DNA of 64,000 nt from Thelonectria olida (taxonomy: Eukaryota > Ascomycota > Sordariomycetes > Hypocreales > Nectriaceae): assembly GCA_020736575.1 (NCBI GenBank), contig JAGPYM010000012.1, positions 806,001 to 870,000 on the forward strand, given 5' to 3'. The position numbers and the translations under genes were made by a program. The notes under the pieces are model-generated. The model had not been told where the DNA came from and ran no database searches. It was given only the letters and a program-made list of their open reading frames with translations. Numbering within the stretch: the first letter of the stretch is position 1; every line of letters starts with the position of its first letter. Positions 35,801 through 47,998 of this stretch are shown here, one piece after another.

Positions 35801-38800
35801 CGCTCGGCGTGTCGTACCGACAGAGGCAACCATCGCCAACGGCAAATGCGCTCTGCCTCGGGCAGTCGTTGTGAGTTGTGTGACGAGGCTAAGAGCCTCT
35901 GACTGGGGTAGAGTAATGTGCTCGTCTTACGCTCGGTAATGAGGAACCTGGAAACCGCCCGAACCCACGTCTTTTCCCGTGCCCCGCATGTCTAGAGCCC
36001 TAGGAAGTTCGTAGGTGGCCGTTGACTTTGTTTGATCCATTTGCTTCGTCAGGGCGGTTAAGCCTGAGCAGGTTGGAGTCATCTATCCCCGTCGTTGAAG
36101 CGAAAAAGTCCACCCAAAGGCTACTTGTCCTTCGGTTTGAGGATGCCACGCCGACAGCTCCCAATTTTTTCATCGGTGACGAAACAGCGCCACAGTCCCT
36201 CAACAAGCGAGCTTTGCCAGCTTGCTGCTCGCCTTGCCGCTCGCCTTGCCGGCCAAGGTGAGACCCTTGATCAGTGAGGCCCAGGCTCCAGAACTAGCGA
36301 CGGCGTTGAGCATCTGGCAGGGCCGTCGTGGGAGGGGGCGCGGGTAGCCCAACGTGACATCATCTGGGCTTTGCTGGTCCCGGGCATCACCGACAACGGC
36401 TATGGTTCTGATCCCGTGGACACGGCTGAATGGCCTTGCCGGCGTCGGTATTCGATGTGAAAAGGCGGACGGAGCTAGCTACTGCACGGCACGGTACGGC
36501 ATTGAGGCGGTACAGCGTATTTACGAATAGTCGGTGGCCGCTCCGAGACAATCTCAAAGAAGTAGCTGGATGCTCTGATATCTTACAGGCCTCCAGAAGA
36601 GTCACATGGCTGGCTGGGTGATGACTGGCGGTTAACGACATGAGAGCTGATGGACTGCATGATTGTTTGTTGCCTGTTCAGCCGCTGCCATGACGGCATG
36701 CGAGGAGCGGTCTTGTCCCCTGGCATTTCCGTTTTGAGTGTTTTGCTTCGTCCCCGGCTCCTGGCTCACTGAACGAAGTTCCCCAAAGGGCTCGTGTGTG
36801 TGTCTGTTTTTGTGCCTGTGCCTGTGCCCCTGTGACAGAAACACGACCAAGACGACAGGGTTCTTGAGGAACATGGTGAGTTGGATGGGGGTGTGAATGG
36901 AATGAGGTCGCCCACTTGCTTTGTTTAGGCGCTGCATGTTGTCAAACAGTGGACATAAGTTTTTTTTTAATGACAGCAGATTTTTTTTCTTGCCAATTTT
37001 TTTTTTCTCATCAGCTAAACTCCAAAACAGCAAGTCGTGGAAAAGATCGCCACCAAGGAGTGTCCCTGCGTAGACTCTTTGACAGTGATGTGTTTGTGTG
37101 CAGTGAAGCGCGCATCGCCTCCATGCGGGTTGGCCCAATTGGGACATCCACTCCAAGTTGAGGCCCCTACCAAGTCACCCGAGCAAGGGGTCCAGGCATT
37201 GGACTGGCTGGCGCATGCTCTGCCCTGGCCAGATGCTCATCTCTGGGTGGTCAGAATCATCTCAGATCTCCGCCACGGGCAACGTTGGAGCATCAATCAC
37301 AAGCAAGACAACCATCCACCAGTTTTCTTTTCTTTTTCTTTTCTTCCTGGCAGTGACACACCAACACCATCAACCAACGGCTTGGGATGGCTTGGGGGCC
37401 GGAACCACTTTGGGCACAGTACGAATCACTCGCTCAGAAGGGGTACGCCTTGGACACCCTCCCATGTCACGTCCCACCAGATGCACGACCAGCATGCTGC
37501 CAGCAGCGATGACTGGCATTGGCGCACACCCTAAGCCGGGTCCGGCCCCATGGCAAAGGTCCTAAACCTGTGCGTCACCATCCCAGATCGAATCGTCGAC
37601 GCCGCCGTCTCTCTACCCAAGTCACATCGTGCCTTTTGTGCCTCTTGTCTGGCCGTTGCTGCGTTGGTGTGTCCTCAAAAGACCTGGGAGGGACCCTTTT
37701 TTTTATTTACCTAGCCTTGGACTGCGTGGCGGGCTTGTGTTGTAAATGGCTACAGCGGCCGTGGCGGCGTGAGGAACATTATCCATCAACAGCAAGCACT
37801 TCTCCGCCCTTTGCGCTGCCTCTTTCACTCGGTACTATTCTTACCTACCCCGTGTTGCCCGTCAATCATCCACACTGTCGGGTCCGACTGTCGGACATGG
37901 AACAGCCTTGCCCCCCAAGCAAGCCATAATGACGCCGTCGTGGTAGTAAAAGCAGGCCACGGCCCATGGAGCATGACACGCCCCCTCTGGCGCTGGCACT
38001 CCACGATCCCCTCCCCTGATCCCTCTCCCTCCTGGTCCAAGAGCTATTTCACCCCGAGATCTTGCTTAACCATATTGCACATTCCCGCGTACCCTCCCAC
38101 AGACTGATATTGTCGCCCTGCCTCGCCCTGCCCTGCCCCTGTCCGATCGTCAGTGATCTGATCTGTCTTGTCTTGTCTTACAACAAAGAGACAAAAGACA
38201 TACAGCAGTACATGAATGATCATACGTCCTTCGTCCAGCAGCAGCATAACATCGCATCGCATCGTATCACACAACAGTCGCATCAACACCCCGTTGCCTT
38301 GCTCCGCCTTATTACATTGCATCTGGCCGGATCAAGAAGGCACGATAGACTCCCACAAGTGAGACGCCTTATTGGGGCGACCCAGCTGGCCCAACGCCTC
38401 TTTTTTCAACCTCCATCATCCTTCTCTACTTGACCTCGCACTTGCTTCGATCTTGTCCTCACGCGGTGCTCGAGTTATTTGTCTACTTCCCTAGACTCCT
38501 CTTACAACAGCCGGCGCGTGGGCCCAACTTGCATACACAACCTTGTCCCCTTGGTCACCCCAACCAAGGCGCAGATCTAGAGCCTGAGGAGAGGCAATAA
38601 CACACATTACACCAAAAGACAAACGGAAAGTCAAATCGCTGATGCAGATTCCCGCGAACATTAGCCCTCCCCCCTCTCCCACCCCCTCCTCCTTATTCCC
38701 ATCTCCCTCTCCATCTCCGTCTTCTTCATTGACGACCGATCCCTCCCCTTTGGCTTGCTATATCCAGGCCTCCTCCCCCGACCTCTCCCGCCCTGAAGTG

Positions 38801-38863
38801 AGACATCCAGCGGTTTGGCCGTGTCTTGCATCGACCCGCAGGACCAAGGCAGGGCCCCCCATC
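32848..38863. other. 6 kb divergent intergenic region
   Basis: Between the start codons of MDM34 (minus) and IPK1 (plus). No open frame has recognisable family sequence. The right end (about 38640-38760) is strongly C/T-rich on the plus strand and in frame with IPK1; it is more likely 5' UTR than coding. Other visible features are T runs around 36961-37010 and a CTGTGC short repeat near 36808-36835. It may contain long 5' UTRs or non-coding transcripts, but nothing can be shown. Confidence 0.5.
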
Positions 38864-40463
38864 ATGTCATTACCGTCACTCTCCGATGGGCAGTTGACCC
38901 CCTCGGAAACTGACACGGATATCTTTCTCCCTCACGGATCCTACGACGAGGAAGATGACCTGTGGCCAACTGCCCAGGATGTGGCCGAAATGGCCATCAT
39001 GCTCAATGGAGCTGCGACTCCTCTATCCTGGAATCGACACGCTCTCAAGAGACTCCCCAGAGGCACTCGACCTGTCAAGTTGGTCGGCGAAGGGGCCGCA
39101 AACGCCGTCTTCGAGCTAGGCCTTCCAGAAGGTTACCCCAACACTTCTGAATTCCAAGGTTTGTTTCTTTCCCCATTTCTTTCCCCTTATTGTTATGATG
39201 GGCTGACCGTGGCTCCATCTAGGATGGCTTCTCCGCGTGGCCAAAGCACCTGCAAACGGGGCCCCGGCCAGATTCAACTATTTGAAGCAGCAAGAGTTCT
39301 ACGCCAACAAGGTCAAGACGTATCTCAAGGATGATGTTATCAAGCAGGAACTTGTAGTTGTCCGTGACTCCAACATTGTCAATGAGCTGAATCTTTACCT
39401 GCGTCGGATCGATCATCAGCGCAAGGAAAAGTTCAGGGGGTCTTTTATCGCTCACACCAACTGGGGCTTGTTAGTGGAGGATATGCGACCAGCAGGTAGA
39501 GCTCAAGATGTCCTCTCGAGTGAATCCCCATGCTCACGATAGTTACAGATCCCAACCAGTGCGTCCTAATCGAGTTCAAGCCGAAATGGCTCAACCAGTC
39601 TCCCAGTGCTCCTGCTGGGGCCATTCGATGCCGACAATGCGCCATGGAGCTCTACAACTTTATCAAAGACCCCAAACTTACCAGAACGGCCCCGAACTCG
39701 AAGCCTTGTCCCTTGGTTCTTGACAACGCCGCCGCACCAATGGAGATCAACTCCCCCTACCGAATTGCGCCTCAACTTGCCAAGTTCAACCGCCCAGCAT
39801 TTGCCGCAAGCGTGTACGCAGCAGCAAACCATCGAGTCATCAGAGATCTTCGAAAGGTACAAGAGTTGGTGGATCCAAATGGGCCCCTGAATGCACTGAG
39901 GGATGATCCCATGTTCAACTTGGCCATGACAATCCGCGACTGCACTTGCTTCGTTCAGATCTATCCCGACAAGAACCACCCCGGTCCCGAGGGGTCTCTT
40001 CGACTCCGGCTTGGCGATTTCGACTCCAAGGATACAGCTGTCAAGTTTGATCGGTGGCAGGAGGCCGAGCGCAACCTAATTTCCTCGGGATGCTACACTG
40101 CAGACTGGATTCTGTGCGACGGCAAATACTACCATCCTCCTACGGCCTGCCTGCTCGAGTGGACTCAGCGCCAGGGCCAGCCTCTGCACATAATCAATAT
40201 CCAGGAAAAGACCCGGCCCGAGTCGGCCCCTTGGCGCAAATTCGTCGAACCCCTCGAGTCCTCGGGAACCGTTCGCAGCCTTCGATCCGACTCGGCAACA
40301 TTGAAGGTGATGCTGCAACGATTCAGCAAGGACACCCCCAAGGTAAATGTTTGTCCTTACCGATCACAGCCCTTGTAAGTGACTCTCGGCCCCCAACAAC
40401 CCCAGCATTCCAGCTAGGGCACCCCTGCTGACACATTACAGGGCGTTACCAGATCGGCGGTAG
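38864..40463 (+). CDS. IPK1: Inositol-pentakisphosphate 2-kinase
   Basis: Exons 38864-39158, 39223-39495, 39549-40374 and 40442-40463 give 471 residues. Recognised by the IP5 2-kinase pattern: the N-lobe glycine-rich segment VKLVGEGAANAVFELGL, LLRVAK, the CVLIEFKPKWL motif (EFKPKW at 198-203) and the following IRCRQCAMELYNFIK cysteine segment. Toward the C-terminus are the TIRDCTCFVQIY and LRLGDFDSKD motifs. The enzyme makes IP6 (phytate) from IP5, needed for mRNA export and phosphate signalling. The ATG at 38864 has A at -3; an in-frame ATG at 38642 would add a Ser/Pro-rich extension from pyrimidine-rich DNA. The last intron has two possible donors (40343 GTAAAT or 40375 GTAAGT) with the same acceptor. 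I use the stronger one; the other would end at 40489. Confidence 0.94.
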
Positions 40464-40881
40464 GACATCACCAACATTTCTTCGATTAACTTTTGTTCTG
40501 TCTTGGAGTACAAGGATGGTCGGGTCATACAACACAGCATTACTATGGCGATGGTTAGTCAATTGTTTGCAATTTTGGGTGGTGCATCTAGCGGGTTTGG
40601 GGTATTGGCATGCATAGCGATGGTCACGGCTTTGGACTGGGTTACGGCTACGGATGGGACAGGGCGGTAACACTTCTACATGCTGCACAGGACGGCATCT
40701 TCAAACAGCATTCTCGGTTTCAAGAGTCATGACATGTACATTACATTTCTGGTCTAAATGTAGTATAGCCCCATCTCTAGCAAGAGGGCAATGTCTAAGT
40801 TAATCATATCCAATCATGAGCATTTCCACCAAACGCCAAGCGAACGCCCAAAACACCCGAGGCTACCTCTATATATGCAAT
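40464..40881. other. Intergenic, tail-to-tail
   Basis: 418 bp between the IPK1 stop codon and the minus-strand transporter stop codon. It would carry both 3' UTRs and, in the alternative splice form, the last 26 coding bases of IPK1 (to 40489). No other feature is seen. Confidence 0.55.
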
Positions 40882-42329
40882 CTAGATGTCTGATATCGTA
40901 AAACTCAAAAGGCTACCGCACGTCAAACCAGCCACCAGGCACAAGCCCATGAAGCCCCCTGAAGCCTCACGCTCGCCATCGTCGACCCACTCGCCCGACG
41001 CCATCATGCAGCTCGAGCCAAGCCAGCCGTTGGTGAGGCCAAAGATGAGCTGGACGATGAACAGGTAAAAGAAGTCGCTTGAGACGATGGCTCCGCGCCC
41101 ACCAATGTTGCAGAGGAGATACAAGGGAAGGATGCCCACACGCGCAACGGCGAGAGCGAAGAGAGCAAAGGGTCGATGGCTTAGCGTAAAGGGCAGCATG
41201 GTAGCCATGCGGCCGCAGAGATCGCCCAGGTTCCAGAAGAAGAAGGCCAGCGGGATGAAGGCCGCCGGCTGGTAGAGCAGGCCGGCGTCTTCCTTGACGG
41301 AGTGGATCTTGGCCGTGAAGACGGGGAAGAACATGGAGGCGGCAAAGTTGACGGCGACGCCGGTGCAGAGCCAGTGCAGCTTGCGGAACAGGGTCCACAT
41401 GGACGAGACCTTGCGCGACGCGCGCTCGGCGTCCTCGATGCTCTGCATCGACTCGGCCATCTGCTCGACCATGCGGTTCTCGATGATGTGGTTGTGCCGG
41501 CGCACGAGCGGGATGAAGGCGACAAAGGCCGTTAGGGACACGGCGACGGCGGTGAGGAAGTAGACAAAGGCCGAGGACGAGCCGTCTTCGTGCGAGGGCG
41601 GCGCCGCGGACGACGAGTCTTTCTTCTCGGCGGGCGGGAAGATGAGCACCGTGGTGACCTGGGCGATGGGCGGGAGGACGCCGGCGACACCCTGGCCGGC
41701 CATGATGGCCTGCATGTACTCGGGGCGGCCGAAGCTGGCGGCGAAGGCAAAGGCGCCGTTCTGGAGGAGGCCGGCGGCGTAGGCGGTGCCGGCGACGATG
41801 AGGAGCAGGAAGGTGAGGTAGGCGGCGGGGGATGCGTCGAGGAAGAGCACGGTGGAAGAGGTGAGGAGGACAAAGGTGACGATGTTGATGACGAGGGCGA
41901 GGTTGATGCGGAAGGGGTAGGAGGCGGTGGCTTGGATGTTGCTGAGGATGATCATGGCGCCGAGGTTGGTGACGGTCGAGACGGCGAGTATGGCGGACTG
42001 GAAGTTGACTTCGATCCAGTCGTCGCCGGCGAAGCGGGTTGCGAAGTAGGGAGCGGCGGCGAGGAACATGTTCCTGCGGTGCGTTGTTGGTTAGCTGCTG
42101 AATACATACGAATCTCTGTAGTTCGCATCTTGTAAACGTACCAGGCCCAGAGCATGGCCATGCCCAGCAGGGCAAAGATGCCATACTCGATCCACGAAAA
42201 GGGCAGCTCGTGCTGGCCGTCGAGCACGGCGGAGCCCTCGAGGGCGGTGGGTTCGTCGGCGCCGGTGAGAGGCGCATACTCGGAGGCAGTCGAGACGCGA
42301 CGGGACAGGGCCCTGCGTATGCGATCCAT
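40882..42329 (-). CDS. Equilibrative nucleoside transporter (ENT/SLC29 family)
   Basis: Exons 42329-42142 and 42073-40882 (68 bp intron) give 459 residues. An N-terminal cytosolic stretch (MDRIRRALSRRVSTASEYAPL) is followed by the first helix with the family pattern PFSWIEYGIFALLGMAMLWAWNMFLAAAPYF. There are about eleven hydrophobic helices in all, a large hydrophilic loop between TM6 and TM7 (RRHNHIIENRMVEQMAESM), and the C-terminal signature FFWNLGDLCGRM then FGLTNGWLGSSCMM. This matches fungal Fun26-type ENTs, which move nucleosides and nucleobases, in yeast at the vacuolar membrane. Substrate and membrane here are inferred from the family only. Confidence 0.93.
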
Positions 42330-43625
42330 GTTTTGGTGTATTGGTGTTTTCGGTCGGGGGTAAGGGTAAGGGTATCACGCGGAGGGGGGGCCTGGCGAAG
42401 GATTGATTCAAAAATGGGCCAGGCGGTGCGACGGTGTGTTTGCGGTCGGAGGGGATGGAGTGTCTTTATGCCATGGATGGGTTTGGTTGTCTCAATGGGT
42501 CCCGGCGCTTCGGAAGTTGAGGTGAGGTTGAGGTTGAGGTTGAGGTTGGGCGTTTGTGATGCATGCAGGTGCCGTCGTTGGTCGGAATGGCTCGGGTATT
42601 GAGGGTTTGATCGCGGGGAAAGAGAACGGACGCCAACGAGGAAGAGGCTATCACGATAATGACGTGGTGCGAATTCGTGATTGCTTCATCCCTCTGGTCC
42701 AGCTTATTGACTGACGGGTAGATTGGCGATAGGACGGGAGATAAGGATATCGAAGGGTCCGGGGTCGGAAGTTTGCGCCGGCGGCGACGCGTTGATTGAT
42801 GGCATCGATTTTAGGCGGAGGAGCGTCATCGGGGGGCAGCTTCGCCCATGGACCCAACCCCAGGGCCCAAAGGGACCCGTGGACGGCTCATGCGTCGCCC
42901 GGATCGAGTCAGGCGGCAGAGTCACTCAGTCCCCCCCACAGAGTCAGTCATTCGCTGGACGGACGGCAGTTGAAGCTATCGTGAGTTTTCTTCCAGTTAC
43001 TAGGAAACGACATCCACGTCATTCAGAAGATGAAGTCACCCGTGTCATCCGTCTCATTCAACTCCAGGTCTTGGTCTGGGCTTCCCGGGGCAACGTCTCA
43101 GTCCAGTACTACCCCAATAATTGGCCATCCACGCCGTCCCGGCACTGGTTCCACAGCGTTGTTGGAGTCGCTCAACACCACAGAGTGACTATCCACGCAC
43201 ACACACACACACTTCGCAGTGGAAAAAATAACGCCCGCTTGTCTTCTAGCTCGGCTCCCCTCCGATAAGGCCATCATTCTTCTTTTCTGAAACACTCGAA
43301 TTGTCATTTCCTTTAGGTAAAGAAGCGGGGGGAAACTGTCCTCGTGAGGCCTGTTCTGCGACCTCCACGTGATGGACGAGCTATGCGATGCAAGTATGTT
43401 GTGCATTCTTTATATTGTTGATTTCGTGGTTAATGCTATTTATCAGGATGCTCGTGGCCTCTGTTTGCTTTGTTTGGGGCCGTGAGTACTGGTCAGTTTC
43501 GTCAGTCAAGGAGCACCACCTCAGGGGGGCGTTGCAAGTTGAGTTTCGTTATGCCCTGCGTCAAAATCACTATTCGTAAACTGCCTATGTGAGAACTTCT
43601 CGTCCATATTACAAGAAACAACCCA
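42330..43625. other. Intergenic: transporter upstream region, catalase downstream region
   Basis: About 1.3 kb with both neighbours on the minus strand. Contains a GGGTAA-type short repeat at 42356-42372, a GAGGTT array at 42519-42548 and a CA dinucleotide run at 43198-43212. These lie in the probable promoter of the transporter. No gene is seen. Confidence 0.55.
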
Positions 43626-46045
43626 TCACTTGTCCATGGGGAACCGATCCGTAAATCTAAACGTCGCAAGACCCTCCTTGAGACGCTCGACCAACGAGCT
43701 CACGCTGGTCGCAAAGTAGACTCCGTCCCCCTTTCTCACGCTCGTCCTCTTCGCTGCCGCCTTGGCGCTTCCCAAGAACCCTACCGGCTTGCCCCAGTTG
43801 AACCCGTCCGTGACAATCTGCGCCGGCCTTCCCAGCGGATACAGCGGCGACCACTTCTCAAAGACAGACTCGGCTCCCGCTGTCACCACGATGGCGTCGT
43901 AGCTGACGGCCTCGGCGGTTGAGTACGTGTCGCCCACGTCGTGCGAGAGCGTCTCGCCCACAATCGTCACCACGAGACCGGCGCCCTCGAGAGAAGCCTT
44001 GAGCTCCTTGGCCTGCTCCATGGAGCTGTCCGAGTAGCTAGACGCGAGGATGCCCACCGTCAGCGTGACAATGGTCGGCAGCTTAGTCCCAAAGATGGAG
44101 ATGCCCGTCGTGGTGTTGTCGTGGTAGTACTTGGGATCGGCGGCAGGAGCGTCCAGGCCCAGCGCCTTGCCGACGCGCACGGCGATGTCGTGACTGATCT
44201 TGTTCAGCTGCACGAGCACGTTCTTCTTGACGTCGTCGGACCGCACGTGACTGGTCTCGAAGCGGATGGCGTTGATGAGGAACTGCTGCTCGGCCTTGGT
44301 GAGGGAGTTGAAGAAGAGACGCGGCTGGCTCCAGTGGTCGGCAAAGGTCGACGGCCGCCTGCGGAGGAGGTTGCCCGAAACCTTGCGGTTGGGAGCTGTG
44401 AAGAAGCCCTCGCCCTGCGACTGGTTGGCCTGCTTGGGGAAGCCCTTGTTGAGCGTGTTGGGGGTGTCTGGCACTGCGTATCAGCAAACGACATTCATGA
44501 CACATCGGGCGGAGTTGGGGAAGTTGGAGCTTCTTACAGGGAGCGATGTTCTTGTGGATAAAGTTCTGGCCAGCTCCGTCTCGGTTATTGTTGTGGATGG
44601 GAGCAATAGGGCGGTTGATGGGAAGCTGCTCGAAGTTGGGACCGCCGTGACGGTTGAGCTGCGTGTCCAGGTACGAGAAGACGCGGCCTTGCAGCAGAGG
44701 ATCCTCTGTGAAGTCGATGCCTCGCACAATGTGGCCGGGTTGAAACTAGACAAGTGTCAGAGAGGAAAAGTAGGACGGGCGCAGTGATGGGTACCATGAT
44801 CTGCTCCGTCTCGGCAAAGAAGTTCCTCGGGTTGGCATCCAGCTTCATGACGCCGAGTTTCTGCAGGGGTACGAATTCCTCGGGGATGATCTTGGTCGCG
44901 TCGAGCACGTCGAAGCCAAACGAGAGCGCCTGGTCCTCGTCGAAGATCTGGGCGCAAAGCTCCCACTCGGGGCCGTTGCCAGATTCGATGGCCTTCCAGA
45001 GGTCATTGCGGTGGTAGTCGGCGTTCTTGCCGGCAATGTGCTGAGCTTCGTCCCAGACGAGACTCGCCTTGCCCTGCTTTGTCTTCCAGTGCCATTTGAC
45101 GAACTTGGAGTCGCCGGCGTCGGTGACCAGGCGGAATGTGTGCACGCCGAAGCCATCCTAAGTCGTCACGTTAACTAAGTACCTATACGACCGACCGAGT
45201 TGAGGAGTCACAACGTACCATGTGGCGGAAGCTTCGAGGAATGCCATTGCCGGCCATGGCCCAGAACAACGTGTGCAACGTCGTAGTCTGCTGGCTGAAA
45301 AAGTCCCATGCCGAGTCGTGAGCGGTAGCAGCTTGAGGGATCTCGTTGTCTGGCGACGGCTTCACCGAGTGGATCAAATCAGGAAACTGGATGGCGTCCT
45401 GGATGAAGAAGACGGGGATGTTGTTTCCCACGATGTCAAAATTTCCCTCGTCTGTGTAGCTGTCGAGTCGTGAGCAGATAGCCCAGTCTTGGAGCCAGGC
45501 GATGGACACTTACAACCGAGTTGCGAAGCCGTGGACATCGCGCGCCGTATCAGCGCTGCCCCTGGAGCCAGCCACAGTCGAGAACCGCACAAAGGTCGGC
45601 GTCGTCTTTCCCTTGAACCCGAGGAACGAAGCCGCCGTGACATTGCTAAAGTCACCGTAGCTCGTAAAGGTCCCGTAAGCACCAGCGCCGCGAGCATGCA
45701 CCACTCGCTCGGGAACCTGCAGCGATAGTCAGTCCCACGGCATTCTCGTGGCCAAGGAATACATACCCGCTCGTGATCAAAGTGCGTAATCTTCTGCCGG
45801 AAGATGAAGTCCTCCAGGAGGGTAGGGCCTCGCTCGCCCGCCCGGAGACTCTCCTGGTCTCCCATGGGGCCGCCCACGTCGGAGCTGAGGAAGCCCTCGC
45901 TGTCGTCGACCTCGTATTCGGTCACATGTTCGCGAGAGCCGCCATAATGTCGCGCGGCCAGGTGACCTCCGTCGGCATAGGGGCATTGGCCGGTTGCGAG
46001 GGTGGCCAGGCCAAGGGAGGCAAGGAGTAGGGCAGAGGGGACCAT
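43626..46045 (-). CDS. Secreted large-subunit catalase (clade 2)
   Basis: Six exons: 46045-45767, 45716-45514, 45459-45219, 45157-44795, 44745-44538 and 44473-43626, giving 713 residues. Introns are 49-64 bp. A signal peptide ([19 protein letters not shown]) indicates secretion. The active site shows His100 in the PERVVHARG motif, Asn173 in [13 protein letters not shown], and the heme-ligand Tyr387 in [22 protein letters not shown]. Beyond about residue 510 is the flavodoxin/glutaminase-like C-terminal domain typical of ~700-residue catalases ([31 protein letters not shown]). It decomposes hydrogen peroxide outside the cell or in the wall. The splice joint [12 protein letters not shown] carries two residues more than the usual IAPYTPNTL version I recall. 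Confidence 0.96.
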
Positions 46046-47998
46046 AGTTGAGGCCGATGAAGCGAGTTTGATGTTTCACGAGATTTTGAAGAGAAGTTCG
46101 GCAGCCCGAGGACGAAGGGGCTCGTCGAGGTTTCTTATGCTTTCGCAGGTGATTCACAGACGAGCTTCGGACGGTCTGATAGGGCCTTCATCTGAACAGA
46201 CAGCATAATCAAGAGTGCATGCTGCAGCCCGGATTACCGGGAGCTGACCGATCACTGAGCTATATGACGAATGCAATGCTACGTCGTGCTATCCAAGCTT
46301 CACGATGCGTTGAGCCCCGATGCATGTATCCTGGGCTGAGGGACTTGAGACGGACCGTCCTCATCGTCCCCATGCTTGTTGATCATACATGTCACAGTCC
46401 CAGCTAAAGTCGTCTGTATGGGACGAAGCGGCCGGTGCACAACTCGCCAAGATAGAGTCCATGGGAAATCAGACGATACTCTTGGGCTTCTCTGGCTGTT
46501 ACAGGACGAGGCAGTCAGCATTGGCCTCCAGTTGGCAGCGTGTGCGAGATGTGATATTGCTTCGGATCCGTAACAGGACGGGAACAGATAAGTTGGCTGG
46601 GAAAGCAGTGGAACCATTGGGCTTCCCGTCGACAGGGATATCGGAAGCTACGCCGTACTATTCGTACGGCTGTTGGTGTTCTGTGAGACGTCGGCGGTGG
46701 GTGGACCAACAAGTGCTGAGAGGACGAGCAGGGACATGTCATGGTGACGGAACAAAGGCAACCTCAGCTTGAACGATCGTCGCTGTCCAACCAACAGACC
46801 CTGGTTGCCAATATGAGGCACTTTGGTGGAGAGAAGTGCCGGGACGCACATCATGTCGCTCTCGCGGGCGCTTGCGAAGGCGCGGTGTCCCGGGAGCATC
46901 CCGTTGGGCGGGAGATTTCTTTGTGACGCGGGGGAGTTATGAATAGCATTCGATGAGAAGAACACGGCTCTATTTATGGCAGCTACTGTAGCTACTTATG
47001 TCGTACCTATCGTGAAATGGCAAAGGCAAATGAGGGGGAAATTGTCTTGACTCTCGCAGGCTATTGTCTTGGCCCGGCGTTGAAGGATCTGCAGCCATAT
47101 AAGCAGACACGGGAGTTGCCAGAGCCGGTTGCACAGTTCAACGGCAGATAGACCAGCCTTGACTCGAAGCAGTTAAGCAGCAAGTCTGTGAGCCAGCCAG
47201 CAGAGGTGTCATCAACCATGCAAGACTGCGGGTAGAGCCTGGAGTTGCATTTGAAACGTCGAGCATGCGTCCGAGGGGCGGGAGACTTTGCGGTGATTCC
47301 AAAGCCTACGACGCAAGCACGGACGAAGTAAATTAATTAATCACTTACTAGACAGGAGGGGGTTGTTGACGAAGGAGAGTTGACGCTGTGGTGACGGGCA
47401 ATTGTCAGCAGTGTATTCGTATTGCCAGTTGAGGAGGGGTAGTTGGCGCATGCACACGTGTCGCGCTGGATAATTTGGAATCAAAAGAATGCATCGAGAT
47501 CGTTGGTAAATGTGAAGTCTATGTGCAGGGGGTGGTTTTGTACATGGTGGTTACATATATATGGTGATGCTATTCACTTACCCTATACCACACCAATAAT
47601 AGACATGGTGAGATTGGCATGTGAAATGTGAGAGCACATCTATCGTTTACTTAGCTGTGAGCATGGTTATAAAACTTTAGTTGCATTCAACCCCTCAATC
47701 GCTTGTACATCACCTCCATCCTACATGGTGGCCGAGAAGAGCGGCACGGCTGCAGCCTGCAGTAAAGCATGCGTCTGGCGTTTGCGGCTCGCAACCGATT
47801 GTCGGCTTTTCAGCGCATTGGAGCTCAATGCAAACGAAATACTCTCAGCTCGCTGTGCACGTAGAGCAAAATTTAATCAAACAGGATGCTGCACAAGTGT
47901 TGGCCCAGCTTCAGGTCAAACGAGCCTAGACACCATTATAAACACCAGTGCTCCAAGCTCTCTCTAGAGCCCACCAACTCTCGAGAAACTCCTTCATC
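46046..47998. other. Divergent intergenic region, catalase / APH-like kinase
   Basis: About 1.95 kb between two start codons pointing away from each other. TATA-like sequences occur at 46968-46980 (CCATAAATAG on the minus strand, facing the catalase but over 900 bp from its ATG) and at 47096-47104 (CATATAAGC, either strand). Short frames here have no recognisable protein features. Confidence 0.5.

Noticed and set aside
37037..37534. 165-codon plus-strand frame upstream of IPK1
   Set aside because: No recognisable features and several overlapping frames; composition like the surrounding non-coding DNA.
41590..42135. Plus-strand Gly/Glu-rich frame
   Set aside because: Antisense shadow of the transporter gene.
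40967..42277. 436-codon minus-strand Arg/Pro-rich frame
   Set aside because: Alternative reading frame of the nucleoside transporter in GC-rich codons.
42356..42376. GGGTAA-type repeat resembling telomeric DNA
   Set aside because: Unit is GGGTAA (TAAGGG), not the fungal TTAGGG, and only about two and a half copies are present in a promoter.
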